DNA of 64,000 nucleotides. Source: Pempheris klunzingeri. Its lineage: Eukaryota > Chordata > Actinopteri > Acropomatiformes > Pempheridae. Location of the stretch: the NCBI RefSeq assembly GCF_042242105.1, contig NC_092022.1, positions 9,482,001 through 9,546,000 on the forward strand. Direction: 5' to 3'. The translations under genes were made by a program, and so were the position numbers. The notes beneath the pieces were generated by a model. That model did not search any database. It was not told the DNA's origin and worked only from the letters and a program-made list of their open reading frames with translations. Shown here in pieces: positions 36,344-50,525 of this stretch (position 1 is its first letter; each line of letters begins with the position of its first letter).

Positions 36344-36764
36344 GATGATTTTAGAGGAAACGGGTTTTGCCTTTTTTTTTTTTTTTTTTTTTCGTCAAAC
36401 CTAAACAAAAGATTCTATTTGATGGGGCAGAATCATAATCAGGCGTTTCTTCAGAACACTGATATTAAAATACTCTGTGACACTTCACTTTAACGTACAG
36501 ATGATAGATATGGAGTACTAGCAGGGGAACTCAAACTTAGCATATTTAGACTTACAAGATAGAAAAAGGTCTCCCTAAGATGTTTTTTTTTGGTGTGAAC
36601 GTGTCAAACCTGAAGTGATTGACAGTAACTATTTTGAAGATGTGTGATTTATGGTGATATGTGCTGTAAAGTGAAAATGTTCTTCTAAAGTGAATTATTA
36701 CAAGTCACACACAGAACTGCCAGTGTTAATGTGTTTTTGAAGAGCATGATGTGTAAGACCCAGT

Positions 36765-37255
36765 CCTTGGTTGAAAGTAACTCGGTACATTTACTTTATA
36801 CTTTAGGGAATATTCAGTTTCAGACTTGTACTTAACTACATTTCAAAGGGAAATCCTTTTTTTTCCCTCTACTATAAATATCTGACAGCTGGAGTCACTA
36901 TACAGACAAAGATTTTACTACTATAATGTGATCAAACTCAAACCATTCAATTGAATATAATGTATTTAAAATGTGCTCCACCTCCATCAGCTGCAACATT
37001 AAATTGCTGCCAATGTGTTTAAACATTAGTAATAATATTCCAATGATGTGCTTTAAATAAAAATGTAATCCTCTGAGAGGGACTATTCTGCCCAAGAGAT
37101 ACTTTTACTTTAATATTTTTATGTGTATATAACTAGATTTAGCTGTTAATACCTATGTACTTAAATGAAATCTTACACATAAGACTTTTACTTGTGTTAG
37201 AGTATTTTTAAAGAGTAGTATTGTTACATTTACTTAAGTAAAAGACTTCAGCACG
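36765..37255 (+). mobile_element. hAT-like non-autonomous element
   Basis: It starts near CAGTCCTTGGTTGAAAGTAA and reads through TACATTTACTTTATACTTTA, CTTGTACTTAACTACATTTC and ATTTACTTAAGTAAAAGACT. Same family as 8530-9340 but in the opposite direction. Ends are decayed. Confidence 0.6.
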
Positions 37256-37257
37256 TC

Positions 37258-37400
37258 TTTGACCACTCCTGCTGTACCAGCCTCTACTCTTCTGGGGAGG
37301 CTTTCCACAAGTATTTTGAGACCCGTCAGCAGGGAATTGATCCCATTCAGCCACAAGAGCATTGGAAACGATTTTCATGCACTGGTCTATTCTGAGATTT
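37258..37400 (-). pseudogene. Tc1-like transposase C-terminal fragment
   Basis: Read on the minus strand the segment gives NALVAEWDQFPADGSQNTCG followed by KPPQKSRG. This is a decayed form of the C-terminus of a Tc1 transposase (family wording: NALLAEW..IPTDTLQNLVESLPRRVEA). No ends or other parts of the element are visible. It abuts the hAT-like repeat. Confidence 0.65.
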
Positions 37401-37904
37401 TGGGTTATTTTGCTTATATAACATTTCCTATTTCAGACTAGTGTAAATTTAGGTGTTTATTTTACTACAGTTTGATTATTTGTATCTGTAAATTTCTCCT
37501 GAATTCATATTCTTAAAGGCTGTTTTCTTAAAATTAGTTTTTCACAATTAAAGCCAGAAATCTCCACTTGAGTAGCACTTACATACGTTCACCAAACCCT
37601 CTTGTTTTATTTCTATTGATATTTTTTTAAGGTTTTTACAGAGGCGTTTGTTGATGTATCATTCATAGCTGGATTTATATGACACTTTATTCGTGAAAAC
37701 ATGCCAGAATTTTTTTATTTTATGGCTACTGACTGGTGTGATTAAAAAAGATGTCCAACATTTCCTCTATAAAAACCTCTTAATATGTTAACAAAATGAA
37801 ACAAGAACTTTGAACATGGTCTTAATGTGGTAACTGCATATTTATGCACTTCAGCACATTAAATATGTTTGGTGTAGGACGCCTCACCCTCTGCCTTTGA
37901 TAGT

Positions 37905-39060
37905 GATGTGCTGAGCAAATAATGCATGCATTATAGACCAGATTGCATGTCTACTCTTTGTTTTACACCTGCGACTCTATGAGAAAGTGATTAGTTACGC
38001 ATTAACATTGCATTTCTTAACTGTTCCAATCAGTAAGGTTGTGCTGTTCACTGAAATTCCTCCTGGCTTTCCCTGACAAATTTGACTAGCTTGCTTACTT
38101 TATCCCGTGGATATAACGTTCTCTGTTGTGTAAACATCAGTGCCGCCTTGTGCAAACAGACAGACAAACAAAAACAAAACTGTAAATTAAGCACTTCTGA
38201 GTAAGACCTAAATAGGATCTGTCCTCAGTGAGACAACACCATTCAGAATCATATAAAGCTGAGCCAGCTTGTCACAATAAATGAGAACTGGAACTGCTAT
38301 GAGCTGAACAGTGACTTAACAGTTGCCTAAAAAAAACACTCACAACAAGGCCCATTGTGTAGCTGTTGTTGAGCTTTTGATCACGTTCTTCAGCTTCTTC
38401 ATCTTCAGCAATTGAAGCTGTCTTAAAAGTTGAGAATCAAATGTCATTCCTGACTTTGCAGTCCAGCTTTTTCAGCCTACTAAACCTGGAGTCTGTATCA
38501 GTTGACTCAGGCTTCCTGACTGTCTTTGTTATAACAGCACAATCACAATGGTTAGCACCAGGTTTTCAATAACACTGGCAGCATTCCTAAGCACACATGC
38601 ACCAATAATGATCATGTTTTCTAGCAGATTGCAACCAATATTCTTCATCTCACACCTATGACTCTACGAAAGACTGATTACCCTGACAATTACACATTAA
38701 GATCACAGTTTTTATTGTTACACTCAGCAATGCTACGATCATCAGTGAAATTCTTCTTGGCTTGCTCTGGCAAATTTGCAAAAATTTGTTTGCTTACTTT
38801 ATGCTTACTTTATCCTCAGGATGTAACGTTCTTTTCTGTGTAAACATCAGGGCCAGCCTTGTGCAAACGGACAAACAAACAAAAACAAACTTTCACATTT
38901 CAAACAAAACTGTAAATTAAGCACTTCTGAGCAGGACCTTTATATAAATGTTTATATGTTTACAGAATATAACAGCCGAAATAGGATCTGTCCCGAAACA
39001 CCATTCAGAATTATGATACAAGCTTGTCACAAAGAGCACGGCTATGAATTAGTACAAAAA
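37905..39060 (+). repeat. Local direct duplication, two copies about 0.7 kb apart
   Basis: Copy A (about 37905-38310) and copy B (about 38590-39060) share, in the same order, ACCTGCGACTCTA/ACCTATGACTCTA, GTGTAAACATCAG, CTTGTGCAAAC, ACTGTAAATTAAGCACTTCT, AATAGGATCTGTCC, ACACCATTCAGAAT and AGCTTGTCACAA. Small indels separate them, so the duplication is not recent. The unit may be a fragment of an unrecognised repeat. Confidence 0.8.
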
Positions 39061-39919
39061 TCGCTTCTGCCAGATGACCTGACCTTCTCAGTGTGTACCT
39101 CAACCTGCCTCAGTGGCATCTCAAACTGGAAGATGATAAACAATGAGATTCTGAAATCCAAAATTGCATCACCACGAATTAAATAAGTAATGCCCACATC
39201 AAAAAGTGTAATTGAAGATGTCATTATGAATCTGGGACCTTATTTGATAATATACCTGACCTGACCTGACTTCTGTAAGCGCCTCTGGTATTCAATGAAT
39301 GGATATACAACGGAGGGTTGTTCCACAATATGGCACTGCTGTACATGAAGGAGCTGCCAGCAACAATGTTTACTCAGGCACTTTAGATGAATGAAAACTG
39401 GCCCTTGTATTAGCTGTGCTGAGTATGTACCAGTGTTACAGTATCTGTGAGCACATGTATTGGAGGACAAACCCATGAATAATATTGTGAATATGACAAC
39501 TATTCTAAATTCATCACTACCGGCATGAGTTTGAAGGGATGCATTTAAGTCATGTGTACGTATATTTTTTACTATTTACTTATGGTGCTCCGTATTTTGT
39601 TGTACTTGTTTCATATTATTTTAAAAAATTAATGAAACCATTGGAGAAAACAAGGAATTCTTCCTCAGTCAAATCGAGAAAAAAAAATCTCATCAATTAT
39701 ATTGTACAGTAGAGATTAGAAAAACTAATGCATTAGAGATAGAATTTGGATTTTTATTTTTTTTTAATTTGTAATTATAAGGAAGTTGCCTATTGAAATA
39801 TTGATCCCTCGTGAGAAGGCCTTTAAAAAATATATACAAATAAACATGGTCTCTCCACCCATCACTCCTTCCCATGTTTCCTGGCCCGCGCAGGCGCAGT
39901 GGTAGGCCAGCGAGGCTCG

Positions 39920-40176
39920 GCTTCACGTGTGCTGTTCATGGTGCTCTGCCGCTGGTGGTGCGAAGTCAAACAAACTATACACGGCCCGCCCCCTCCCGCC
40001 GCTCATTGGCTGATAGGATAGCAACGCCATGACGTCACCAGCACCCTATTCGTCAGAATCCGAGGCATCAAGTTTAGCTGTCAGACTTCGGTCCAGTGTC
40101 AGATCTTTGTCGTAACTTACCCTCATTGCCACACTTACAAACACGTTAGTATTACTTGTGGCCGTCGGCAGCTGAC
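39920..40176 (+). promoter_or_regulatory. srm promoter and 5' UTR
   Basis: GC-rich, CpG-bearing stretch. It contains, in order, an E-box CACGTG at 39924-39929, a GC box CCCGCCCCC at 39985-39993, an inverted CCAAT (ATTGG) at 40005-40009 and a perfect palindromic CRE, TGACGTCA, at 40030-40037. No TATA box. Spermidine synthase in mammals is a MYC target through CACGTG elements; the CRE would add cAMP/ATF input. The transcription start probably lies between about 40060 and 40130. Confidence 0.7.
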
Positions 40177-42318
<2,142 letters not shown>

Positions 42319-42915
42319 CCAGCAACAACAGACCGCCATGTTCATCCTCCACCAGGCTCCCAGACCACAGATAAACAACGTTATTGTATGGTTTCTTCAC
42401 CTCCTCAACACAGTCCAGCACTACTGAAGACGGTAGCCTCCTAAAGAGTTTTATGGGTGGAGGCGACTAATAATCAGTGGGCTAGTGAGTTATACAGAGA
42501 AAATGTTTGTGTTTCCTTCCTTCCGGTCTTACACGCTCTTGGTGTTTATTTATTTTTCTGATGTGTTTCGTTTCTCATCGTGACTCTGTAATCGTCTTAT
42601 CAGAATTTTGTGAAGAGCGGTTTAACGGGCTGGGCTGAGTGGGAAGAGCATTGGCATCAAACCTGACCTCACTCTGAAACTGTGTACTGTTTCTTGGATT
42701 CACTACATCTCGACATTATGCAATATATTACATACCAGATAAGAGTATGTATATGTAATGTATTGCTGAGCTTATATTTGTAATGTTTAATATCAGTTTG
42801 TGCTCATAGGAAAACACACAGTGGCCATCTGTCATGACTGGATAGTCAGAATACTAATGTGTCCTCCACACATGAACCCTATAGTGCCTGAAATTGGTTG
42901 TTCGTTGTTGGGAAA

Positions 42916-42921
42916 AATAAA
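42916..42921 (+). terminator. srm poly(A) signal (AATAAA)
   Basis: First AATAAA after the srm stop, about 600 bases downstream. A second AATAAA lies near 43321, so alternative 3' ends are possible. Confidence 0.5.
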
Positions 42922-45900
42922 TCTTGTTCTGTATCTATCATAGTGCACCGGGCTGATAGTGTTCTAGAAAAAAGCTCAAGTGTCAAGAGTTGAGAATATT
43001 TACCCCTTTCAAATATCACCAACAGAAGATGAAACTCATTCTTAACTTTTCCCGGTGATTTGATTTGGAAGAATTTAATGTAATGGTGTTAAAACATAAA
43101 ATTAAGTATGGCATTGGAGCATCGCAGTGCAAGAAATGTCTTTAAAATGTGAATTCATTATTCAGTTTCAACTTGCAGTATTGGGTATTGACTAAGCCTG
43201 TATGCTGATTCATCTCATTGTCAATTAGCTACCACTTATTAGTTGTAAATCCTCATTTGAAGCTTTGTTGAGAAATAATGTCATACCTGAGCAATGAATT
43301 TGTGTTTTTATAAGAACTGTAATAAATTGGTAACGTGAAATGATTATTTGAGGGCTGTTTGCATTCAATCACTGGCGGGTTTAGTCAGGAAATGCCTCTT
43401 TATTTTCACAAAAGCACAATATGACAACTAGACGCAGCTCATTTTGTTCTGGTTTTAGATTTTAATATCTTTACAAGGAGTGATACTTGAAAAAATAAAT
43501 GTGATTGCAGGATTGCAAGTTATTCTGTGCTTATTTCACCCTGGTCACAAGACAAGTTAAAAAAGTTCGTAAGTAATGATTTGTTCGACCCACTCGCCCA
43601 GAATCTGTCCTATAGTTTTTAGTTAATCTTTACCAGCATTACTTTCCGACCAAATGCAGGTTAATATGTTAATATGTGCTTCAAGAGCTGTTTCAGCCGC
43701 AGTGAACCATTAACAGTCTTGATGGTGCTGGTGTGAACTGGTACGCTGTAGAACCACTGAGTTCAAAGTGCAGTATCAGTATTCGGGCACAAGGTGGCAT
43801 CCTGTAATCTGTTATGTATAAGCCAGTTCCACATATTGAGGTGTTGAGGAATGCATTCGAATGATACTGACTATGATGAGAATATAACTTTGTATTTTAG
43901 GTTTTCTTTGAATTTGCTCCGTCAAATTGTTCAGGTCAGTCAGTGTTCTGCAATGCGACGTGTTACAGTTGCCCTCAGTTGCGTCAACTCTGGTTCTTGT
44001 TGTGTAACACCTCAGTCCTCGCTGGTTTTCTGTTTAAATGTGGCCAACCTGCAACAGTGCAGTACAATAGTGTGCTGCCTTTACGGTGGCTGTAATCTTA
44101 GCTGGATTGCTTGTCCTCATGAGTGTTCACATACTCTTAATAGGAAATGAAATAATATCCACTGCCTCACATTTAGAGGGATTGTCCATGAATATTTAAT
44201 TTAATGTTAATAATATTTGCATTAACTGGACTTTGAAGACAATGTATCACTTGGGTCCTTTTTAAGTTCTTATGAAAGTCATATTGAAATGTTTCCAGTG
44301 CAGTTAAATAGACAGATTTACCCAACACAAAATCCTCAGAGGATCTTTGAGTCAGTGCTCCTTTGTGATCCCTTTAAGGGAGTTGTTGAGGTTGTGTTGG
44401 AGGCCATACGTGAAGCAGACACAGTGAAAATAAGGACAGGCACGCACATTAAGAAGATCTGGGAGAGCCTATACCAGTCGTCATGCTGACGTTGTTCACT
44501 GTTTGAAGTCTCTTGCAGGATGGACCGCAGATGCTTTTAAGGAGGCCGAACGTTGCAGATTCTTCAAACACACTGAATTGTCAATATAGCCGTTTCAACA
44601 GTCAGCTAATCTTTGGATTGGCTCTGGGCCTTCTTCAGATCAGCCGTGTGCGAAGAAAATACCTCAATCACTGTTTTGAAAGCAGGACAAATCCGTTTGA
44701 ACGTACCTACCAAGGCCTACTAGAATGTAAGTACTGTATGTTCCCTGCCGGTGGCACTGTCTGAAGACGTCACAACATTAAAGTCTGTTAATGCTGCTTT
44801 TTTCAGCTGTATGTCCTGGAGGTTGAGGGCAGCTTCTCAAACACTTGAGACAATTTCCTCCAGGACAAGAATGCATGTTGTATGCTGTAATCACTGCTCC
44901 ATAATCAGTTTTGGTGAGGAGTTTACCTCATAAAGACCGGGATAATTGGGTTTTGAAGTAGTTTAGGAGTAGCTCACACAAATCTTTCCTTTTGTAAACT
45001 GCTTAGAAATCGAACACATAAATGAGTCTTTACGGAAGCTGCAACATATATGTGTTTTTTTTTCATTTTTTTACATAATCTCCATACCCCCCACACACAC
45101 ACACACATAAACACTCTCCAGTGCAAACCTCCAAAGAATATTGTTTAGGAAAGACCTGGTTAAGAAAAAAAAACAATAATGTACTAATTTTAAATGTGCA
45201 CTGGTAGCTGGAAATAATGTCTCATGAGATGAATCCAGACAGCTCGGCCTGTTCATCTACAGCTTATATCTAACTTGACCTGCAGAATGAGAATCCAAAC
45301 ATTGAATATGACTTTTGTTAGTAAATCTAGTTGGGCTGTAGTTGAACAGCTTTCACAAATGTATTTGTATTTGACATGATTTTGGTTTTATTGATGAAAT
45401 GAACCTGAACCTGCCTGTAATATCTATCCTGAACCATAGGCCATTGTCTGGTTTTACATAAAGACAAGCAGATCAACTGCACCTACTTAATTGATGACAA
45501 ATGAATGTAGACCATGGTGCATTTCGTTCTAAATTGCAGGAGAACAATTGCCCCTTCTTCTTTAAAAAAAGATAACAAACAATGTTTACGCCTGAGGTGA
45601 TGTGCATTTCCTGAAGACACTGCCTCAAGTCATGATGAGTGTCAGACCGTTCAATTGTAATCTGCAGGTGTCACAGAAGCACATAGAAGCACTGTGACAG
45701 GAATCAGATGTTGTCACGGTGCCAAACGCTGGGATGGGTGGGTAATCAACAATAAGTAGGCTTGTGATCTGTTTGTATTTCTTTGAGGTCTTTTGATTGC
45801 TGCTACAAGGAAATATGACCATTTTTGTCTTGAGAGTCAAAGACGGGTGGAGAACATCCAGTTAATGAGTTGTGGAATTGTTCGTCCACCTGCCGGAAAA

Positions 45901-45977
45901 GGTCTTGTTTGAGATTGTCTGTCATAACTGTCAATATATTAGTTGCATGTTGATGTCAGAACCTGGTTTTAGCCCAG

Positions 45978-46230
45978 TGACGTCGTCACCCGCAGCAGGT
46001 GTTGCTTCTGGTGAATCACATGAACGCAACCACCTCACAATTTGTCAAAAAGGTTAACTATTGAGCAGCTCCATTTGTTCTGTCCTGAACCCTTCATTTC
46101 CCCTCCTCTTCCACGCTCACATAGACATCCCCCCACCCCCAAACACACATGCACCCTCTATCTTCCGTCATACACCCACCACCCCCTACGTCAGTGGCAG
46201 ACCGGGGGAGAGGCACATAAAAGGCTGAGG
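45978..46230 (+). promoter_or_regulatory. cort promoter with CRE-like sites and TATA-like box
   Basis: A TATA-like ATAAAA sits at 46217-46222. A CRE-type CTACGTCA, with the ACGTCA core intact, lies at 46186-46193, 23 bases upstream of it. A second, stronger site TGACGTCG is at 45978-45985, directly followed by TCAC so that a reversed half site overlaps. In mammalian somatostatin genes one CRE lies just upstream of the TATA box and mediates cAMP/CREB control; this layout is similar. The start of transcription is likely near 46245-46250. Confidence 0.6.
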
Positions 46231-46456
46231 GTCTTTGGAGGTAGAGCAGAAGAAACATCTCTGGTGTCCAAATCTTGTGATCAGCTGCCTCCAACTGCAC
46301 TGCACTTTCTCCACCACTCACCTCTTGGATCTCTGGCTAGTCTGAGCTGCTCAGGCTCTCTCTCGCTCTCAAACACACACTCACTCACTCACACACTCCA
46401 ACCGCTGTGAGCCTCCTGCTCCTGTGACTGTAGGTCACCCGCACTCCTGTCACAGC

Positions 46457-47094
46457 ATGCAGCTCCTGGTGGTGTTAGCAGCTCTCATGGGGGTTCTGTT
46501 CAGCGTTAGAGCAGCCGCCGTGCTTCCTGTGGAGGATAGGAGCCCCATCCATGTGAACAGGGTGAGAAGGGTGATTGCTGTTCATATGTGTATTATGGGA
46601 AATGTTCTTTGTAATTTCAGCTTTTATTATTGATGGATTTGTCCATTTTTTGTGTGAAAAATAGCTTTTGAAATCAACAAAAACAAATATTTCTAATTTG
46701 CATTTTTAAAGAATTTTCACTTGAAAATGAATCCTGTTTTTTTTTTAGTCTTGGTAATTCCTATCACCTTGAATAGCAAAAGTAAAACTTGAGACTTGAG
46801 CTTCAAAGTAAGATGCAAGATGTTCAATTTTCACATTTGTTCCCTTCTTTTCTGATTTTTGGTCAGGAGCTGAGCAAAGAGCGCAAGGAGCTGATCCTGA
46901 AGCTGGTATCCGGCTTGTTGGACGGAGCTCTGGACAGCAACATGCTGCCTGGGGAGGCTGGACCTGTGGATCTTGAGGAGCCGCTGGAGTCTCGTCTGGA
47001 GGAGAGGGCTGTCTACAACAGGCTATCACTGCCTCAGCGTGACCGCAAAGCCCCCTGTAAAAACTTCTTCTGGAAAACTTTCACCTCCTGCTAA
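46457..47094 (+). CDS. cort: Preprocortistatin / preprosomatostatin-2, complete
   Basis: Two coding exons (46457-46561 and 46867-47094) separated by one phase-0 intron, the usual somatostatin-family layout; 110 residues. Residues 1-21 form a signal peptide (MQLLVVLAALMGVLFSVRAA). The pro-region includes ELSKERKELILKLVSGLLDG, typical of the family. It ends DRK|APCKNFFWKTFTSC with no further residues, so dibasic cleavage after Arg-Lys would free a 14-mer. The Pro at position 2 (somatostatin-14 has Gly) marks the fish SS2/cortistatin lineage; human cortistatin has PCRNFFWKTFSSCK. Expected in neurons and endocrine cells, acting on somatostatin receptors. Upstream ATG at 46424 is in frame and would add 11 residues, but the hydrophobic start favours 46457. 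Confidence 0.95.
47050..47091 (+). other. Mature [Pro2] somatostatin-14-type peptide
   Basis: Encodes APCKNFFWKTFTSC, residues 97-110. The two Cys would form the ring; FWKT is the receptor-binding core, unchanged. Confidence 0.95.
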
Positions 47095-47323
47095 CAGTGC
47101 CAAAAAACCACCCGGCTCTGTCTGCCTACTGTGCTCCTTCCCTCCCAGCTCCACATGAACTGCAGTAGACCTCAGCTGTACATATCATCTGCACCTGTCA
47201 GACATGCCACATCGATGGACTTCACTGACACAGTGTGTCTGTTTGAATATTGATTATTTATTTATTAATACAATATATGTATTTATGTATGTTTCATATG
47301 TAACAGTTTCTTTTAGGGTCAAC

Positions 47324-47329
47324 AATAAA
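47324..47329 (+). terminator. cort poly(A) signal (AATAAA)
   Basis: Canonical AATAAA 230 bases after the stop, preceded by AT-rich 3' UTR with TATTTATTTATT (an AU-rich element type). Confidence 0.75.
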
Positions 47330-47830
47330 GCATGGATATAACATTTGACCTGGCAATCACAGTAATTTGCTTTTGGAAGTTGATCAGAAAAGAAAAGATC
47401 GTATTTTCCAGCTGCCTCTACAATATAAATGCAAAGTCAGATTTAATGCAAAAATGATGGCTGTATTCTTATTGTGGATATACTGTGCTAAATTTTGTGT
47501 AAATATGTTAAGGGGTTTGCCGTTATTACGCAAATACAAACCAAACCATAAACCAAGCTGTAATTGTAAATTGTGCACAAACGCATTTTTCATCTTGATT
47601 AAAAGCCAAACAATCACTGTTCTTAGTTTGTTTTTTTCAGTGTTGCTGTTAAGCTTGAGTGCCAATATGAGTATCTTTGTACTTTGTAGTAGGCAAAAAT
47701 AATAACAAGAAAATTAAAAAAAAAAACTAAAGGGTAAACAAATATTGCAACTTAACATAAGAAACTATTTAACATTCCAATGTGCAACAAAAAACGACAA
47801 AAATCAGTACCAGAAAAAAAAAATCGACCC

Positions 47831-47854
47831 TTAAATTAAATTAAATTAAATTAA
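47831..47854 (+). repeat. (AAATT)n short tandem repeat
   Basis: About five pentamer units, TTAAATTAAATTAAATTAAA. Confidence 0.85.
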
Positions 47855-50429
47855 AATAACAGCCTATTGGTGATTTTTTTTTTTTCATAAAAACAATACA
47901 ATTATCAAATTGAATTAAGATAATGATGTTGTGTCTTAATGCTTTACACATTTAAAGAGAGTCTGCAATGTAAAAGAATTGTACATGTCTTGGTGCATGT
48001 TTTATTAGTGGTCCTTATTAATTCCTGGCCACATGTTCAGGGAGACGCTTCAGTGACTTATCACAGGTCATTAAATATGCCAGTAGGATAGGAAAGTAAA
48101 TAAATCTGAAGCCGTATTCACTCAATGATGTCATTTTACGGCAGTAGCAGTTACATGTAGCCTGAAAGGTGTACCTGTTGTACAATGAAACAGTGACAGA
48201 TCAGCTCTTTTAAGAACAGATCAAAAAAAAAAAAGATGTGCAGAATTCACCCTGTGTGATCCAGCCTTATTGTTTGATAGGGAAAGTAGAGACAAGGCTG
48301 CGGCTGCATGTTGAGATAATGAAGCGGTCCCTGTGTGACCCTATCAACCCCGTTTTCGACTCTCGCAGCAAGCAAGTGGGCACACTGGCTCCCAGCGGCT
48401 TGGTTCTCAATCAGTCACACTACAATTACCACACGCTCTCATAGCCCTTCTGGCATGTCTGACCAGTGTGATAAGTGTGTTTCTTAACCACCTATTGAGA
48501 TAGAGCGTGGAGTAGGTGCAGGAAACAATCAAATATTGACTTTCAAGCCGGGACCACAGTCCCCATTACTGAACTGATTTCATGTGCTGAATTGCATGCA
48601 GGTGAAATATCCAGTTGTCGGAGACAGCTCAAATGAAAATTACAGTTGTGAGAAAAATGGCCTAAAATAAAAGCCTGCAAATGTTTGCACACTTACTTCT
48701 TTTTTGGACACGATAAAAGAGTGACATTCCTTTTTGCCTCACTATCACTATATCACCAGATACCATGTTCAGCCCTGCAATGTTGATCAGGTCAAGCTGT
48801 CTGGTGTGAATGATAAAACTGGCAATTCAGAACTGAATCCAGATTAAATCTCTCAGAGCAACTAGCTAACAAATATTCATCTTTGTTAGCTGTCTTTTCA
48901 CTTTCCCTCTGTTGTGCTGAGACTTGTGTAATTAGGTTTTGGTTTTTTTTTTTGTTTTCTGTTGAGCGCTTTCTTAGAACTTGAGACATAACTGGTGTTC
49001 TTGTTAATGTAAGTGAGTAGAAAATAGCTCACAGTAGTTGCATAAAAACAAAATGTATACGACTTCCCCCCCTGGTGAATGTGGTGTTTGAAGTGTCCTT
49101 CCAGCCATAATTAATGCACATTGCTTAGGAGGTTTGGCATCGGGCAATAATCCAATGAAAGACTTCGAAATGTTTGAATGTGTGAATTCTTAAATACCCT
49201 ACAATGGTATTTAATATACCACCAGAGTCCGTAGAAATCCTACACAGCCAGAGGAGAGGCTAAGCTCAGAGCAGTTTCCACACACACTCTCTTCTCACCT
49301 GGGTTTCTGTGTCATTATCCTCCCAAAAGGGATGAATAGAGAATAATGGCTAATAAATGTGCTTGTGTCACAGGTGCAAAAACATGCATTTACATAACTT
49401 CACAGTCCTGATTCAATTACAGGTGTAACAGTATTGGCCACGGTGATGACATTTTTCCCACTTATTGTTGTTGTGTACGTCTTCAAGACAGTTGGAGAAA
49501 AAAGCTCTTCAGTGATCGATCCCGGCAATCGAAAACACGACTTGATGGTGAGTTGCAGTTCCACAAATTTCAAAGCAATGTAATTACATGGTTCTGGCAA
49601 CCGCCGGGACCTCCGTTCTATCGCTTTAACAATCTTGAATAGACAAAGGCTCCTGTGGGCTTACTTGATTACAGTTCATCACACTGCACCTTTCATTCTC
49701 AGTCGCAGTAAAAGAAAGAAAAAAAAACACCGTATCAAAAACATTTCCAGGTTCACAACCTCCGGAAGAATAACTAGACTGTTTTTTGTGAGAACAAAAG
49801 AAACAATCATTTTGAAGAATATAGAAATTTGTCAAACACAGAAAGAAAGAAGGAAGAAAAATGCAGGATCTGATACCAATCAGTATATCTGGGTTCGAGA
49901 TTATGAACACTAAACAATTTGATGTCAGTAGAGGTGCTGTCCACTCCTGACTTTATACCCCTGGGCTCAAATGAGCATGCAGAGCAGCAACATCAAAGCT
50001 AATGCCTGCAAGCAAAGCATTTTATTGGCTTTCCTTTTGATCCGAAGGAGAAGGGAAAGCAGTGCTCAAGCCTAACTGTGTCATTCAAATTTAAATGTGA
50101 CTTCATATGTGCCGGTGTTTAAGAATAACAAAGACTTAGGTCGGCGCACTTCATATGAGTAAAAAAACAACTTCAAAGTGAACCCACCATGCTTACATAA
50201 ATGCAGAGAGCAGTGGAAAGTAAATTTTTTGGGGTGGTATGATTTTGGCTGGTGGCACATCATGATATATGATTCATGATTTATGTCTACTTCGTGTAGC
50301 ATAATTTTATCTCTCAATGGAAAAAGAGTGACCACAAGTCGTCTGAGGCATGTCCTCTGATGATCAAATTTAGGTTTAAGCACAGTCATATATCAACACG
50401 CTGTATGAAATTTCCTGGTGGACATCTAG

Positions 50430-50525
50430 TAAAGAAAGTAAAGTTGTAAAGTAATTTAATTACAAAGTAAAGTAAAGTATTTATCAAAGTAATTAAAGTA
50501 AGTAAAGTATTTAGTGAAGTAATTA
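50430..50525 (+). repeat. AAAGTA-type simple repeat
   Basis: Imperfect runs of AAGTAAAGT and AAAGTAATT over about 100 bp; degenerate low-complexity DNA. Confidence 0.7.

Larger units (their letters stand above)
36172..40176. other. exosc10 to srm interval
   Basis: About 4 kb with no gene. It contains the exosc10 3' UTR, a hAT-like repeat (36765-37255), a Tc1 transposase fragment (37258-37400), a local two-copy direct duplication (37905-39060) and the srm promoter in the last 300 bp. 39200-39850 is AT-rich without recognisable features. Confidence 0.7.
42319..46456. other. srm to cort interval
   Basis: About 4.1 kb. It starts with the srm 3' UTR. Open frames at 43851-44150, 44289-44489 and 44513-44764 are short, unrelated to each other and show no domain. 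An (AC)n run lies near 45093-45106. The last 500 bp are the cort promoter and 5' UTR. Confidence 0.6.

Noticed and set aside
46424-46456. Upstream in-frame ATG as the cort start
   Set aside because: It would put a polar His/Ser-rich stretch before the signal peptide; the ATG at 46457 directly begins the hydrophobic leader typical of the family.
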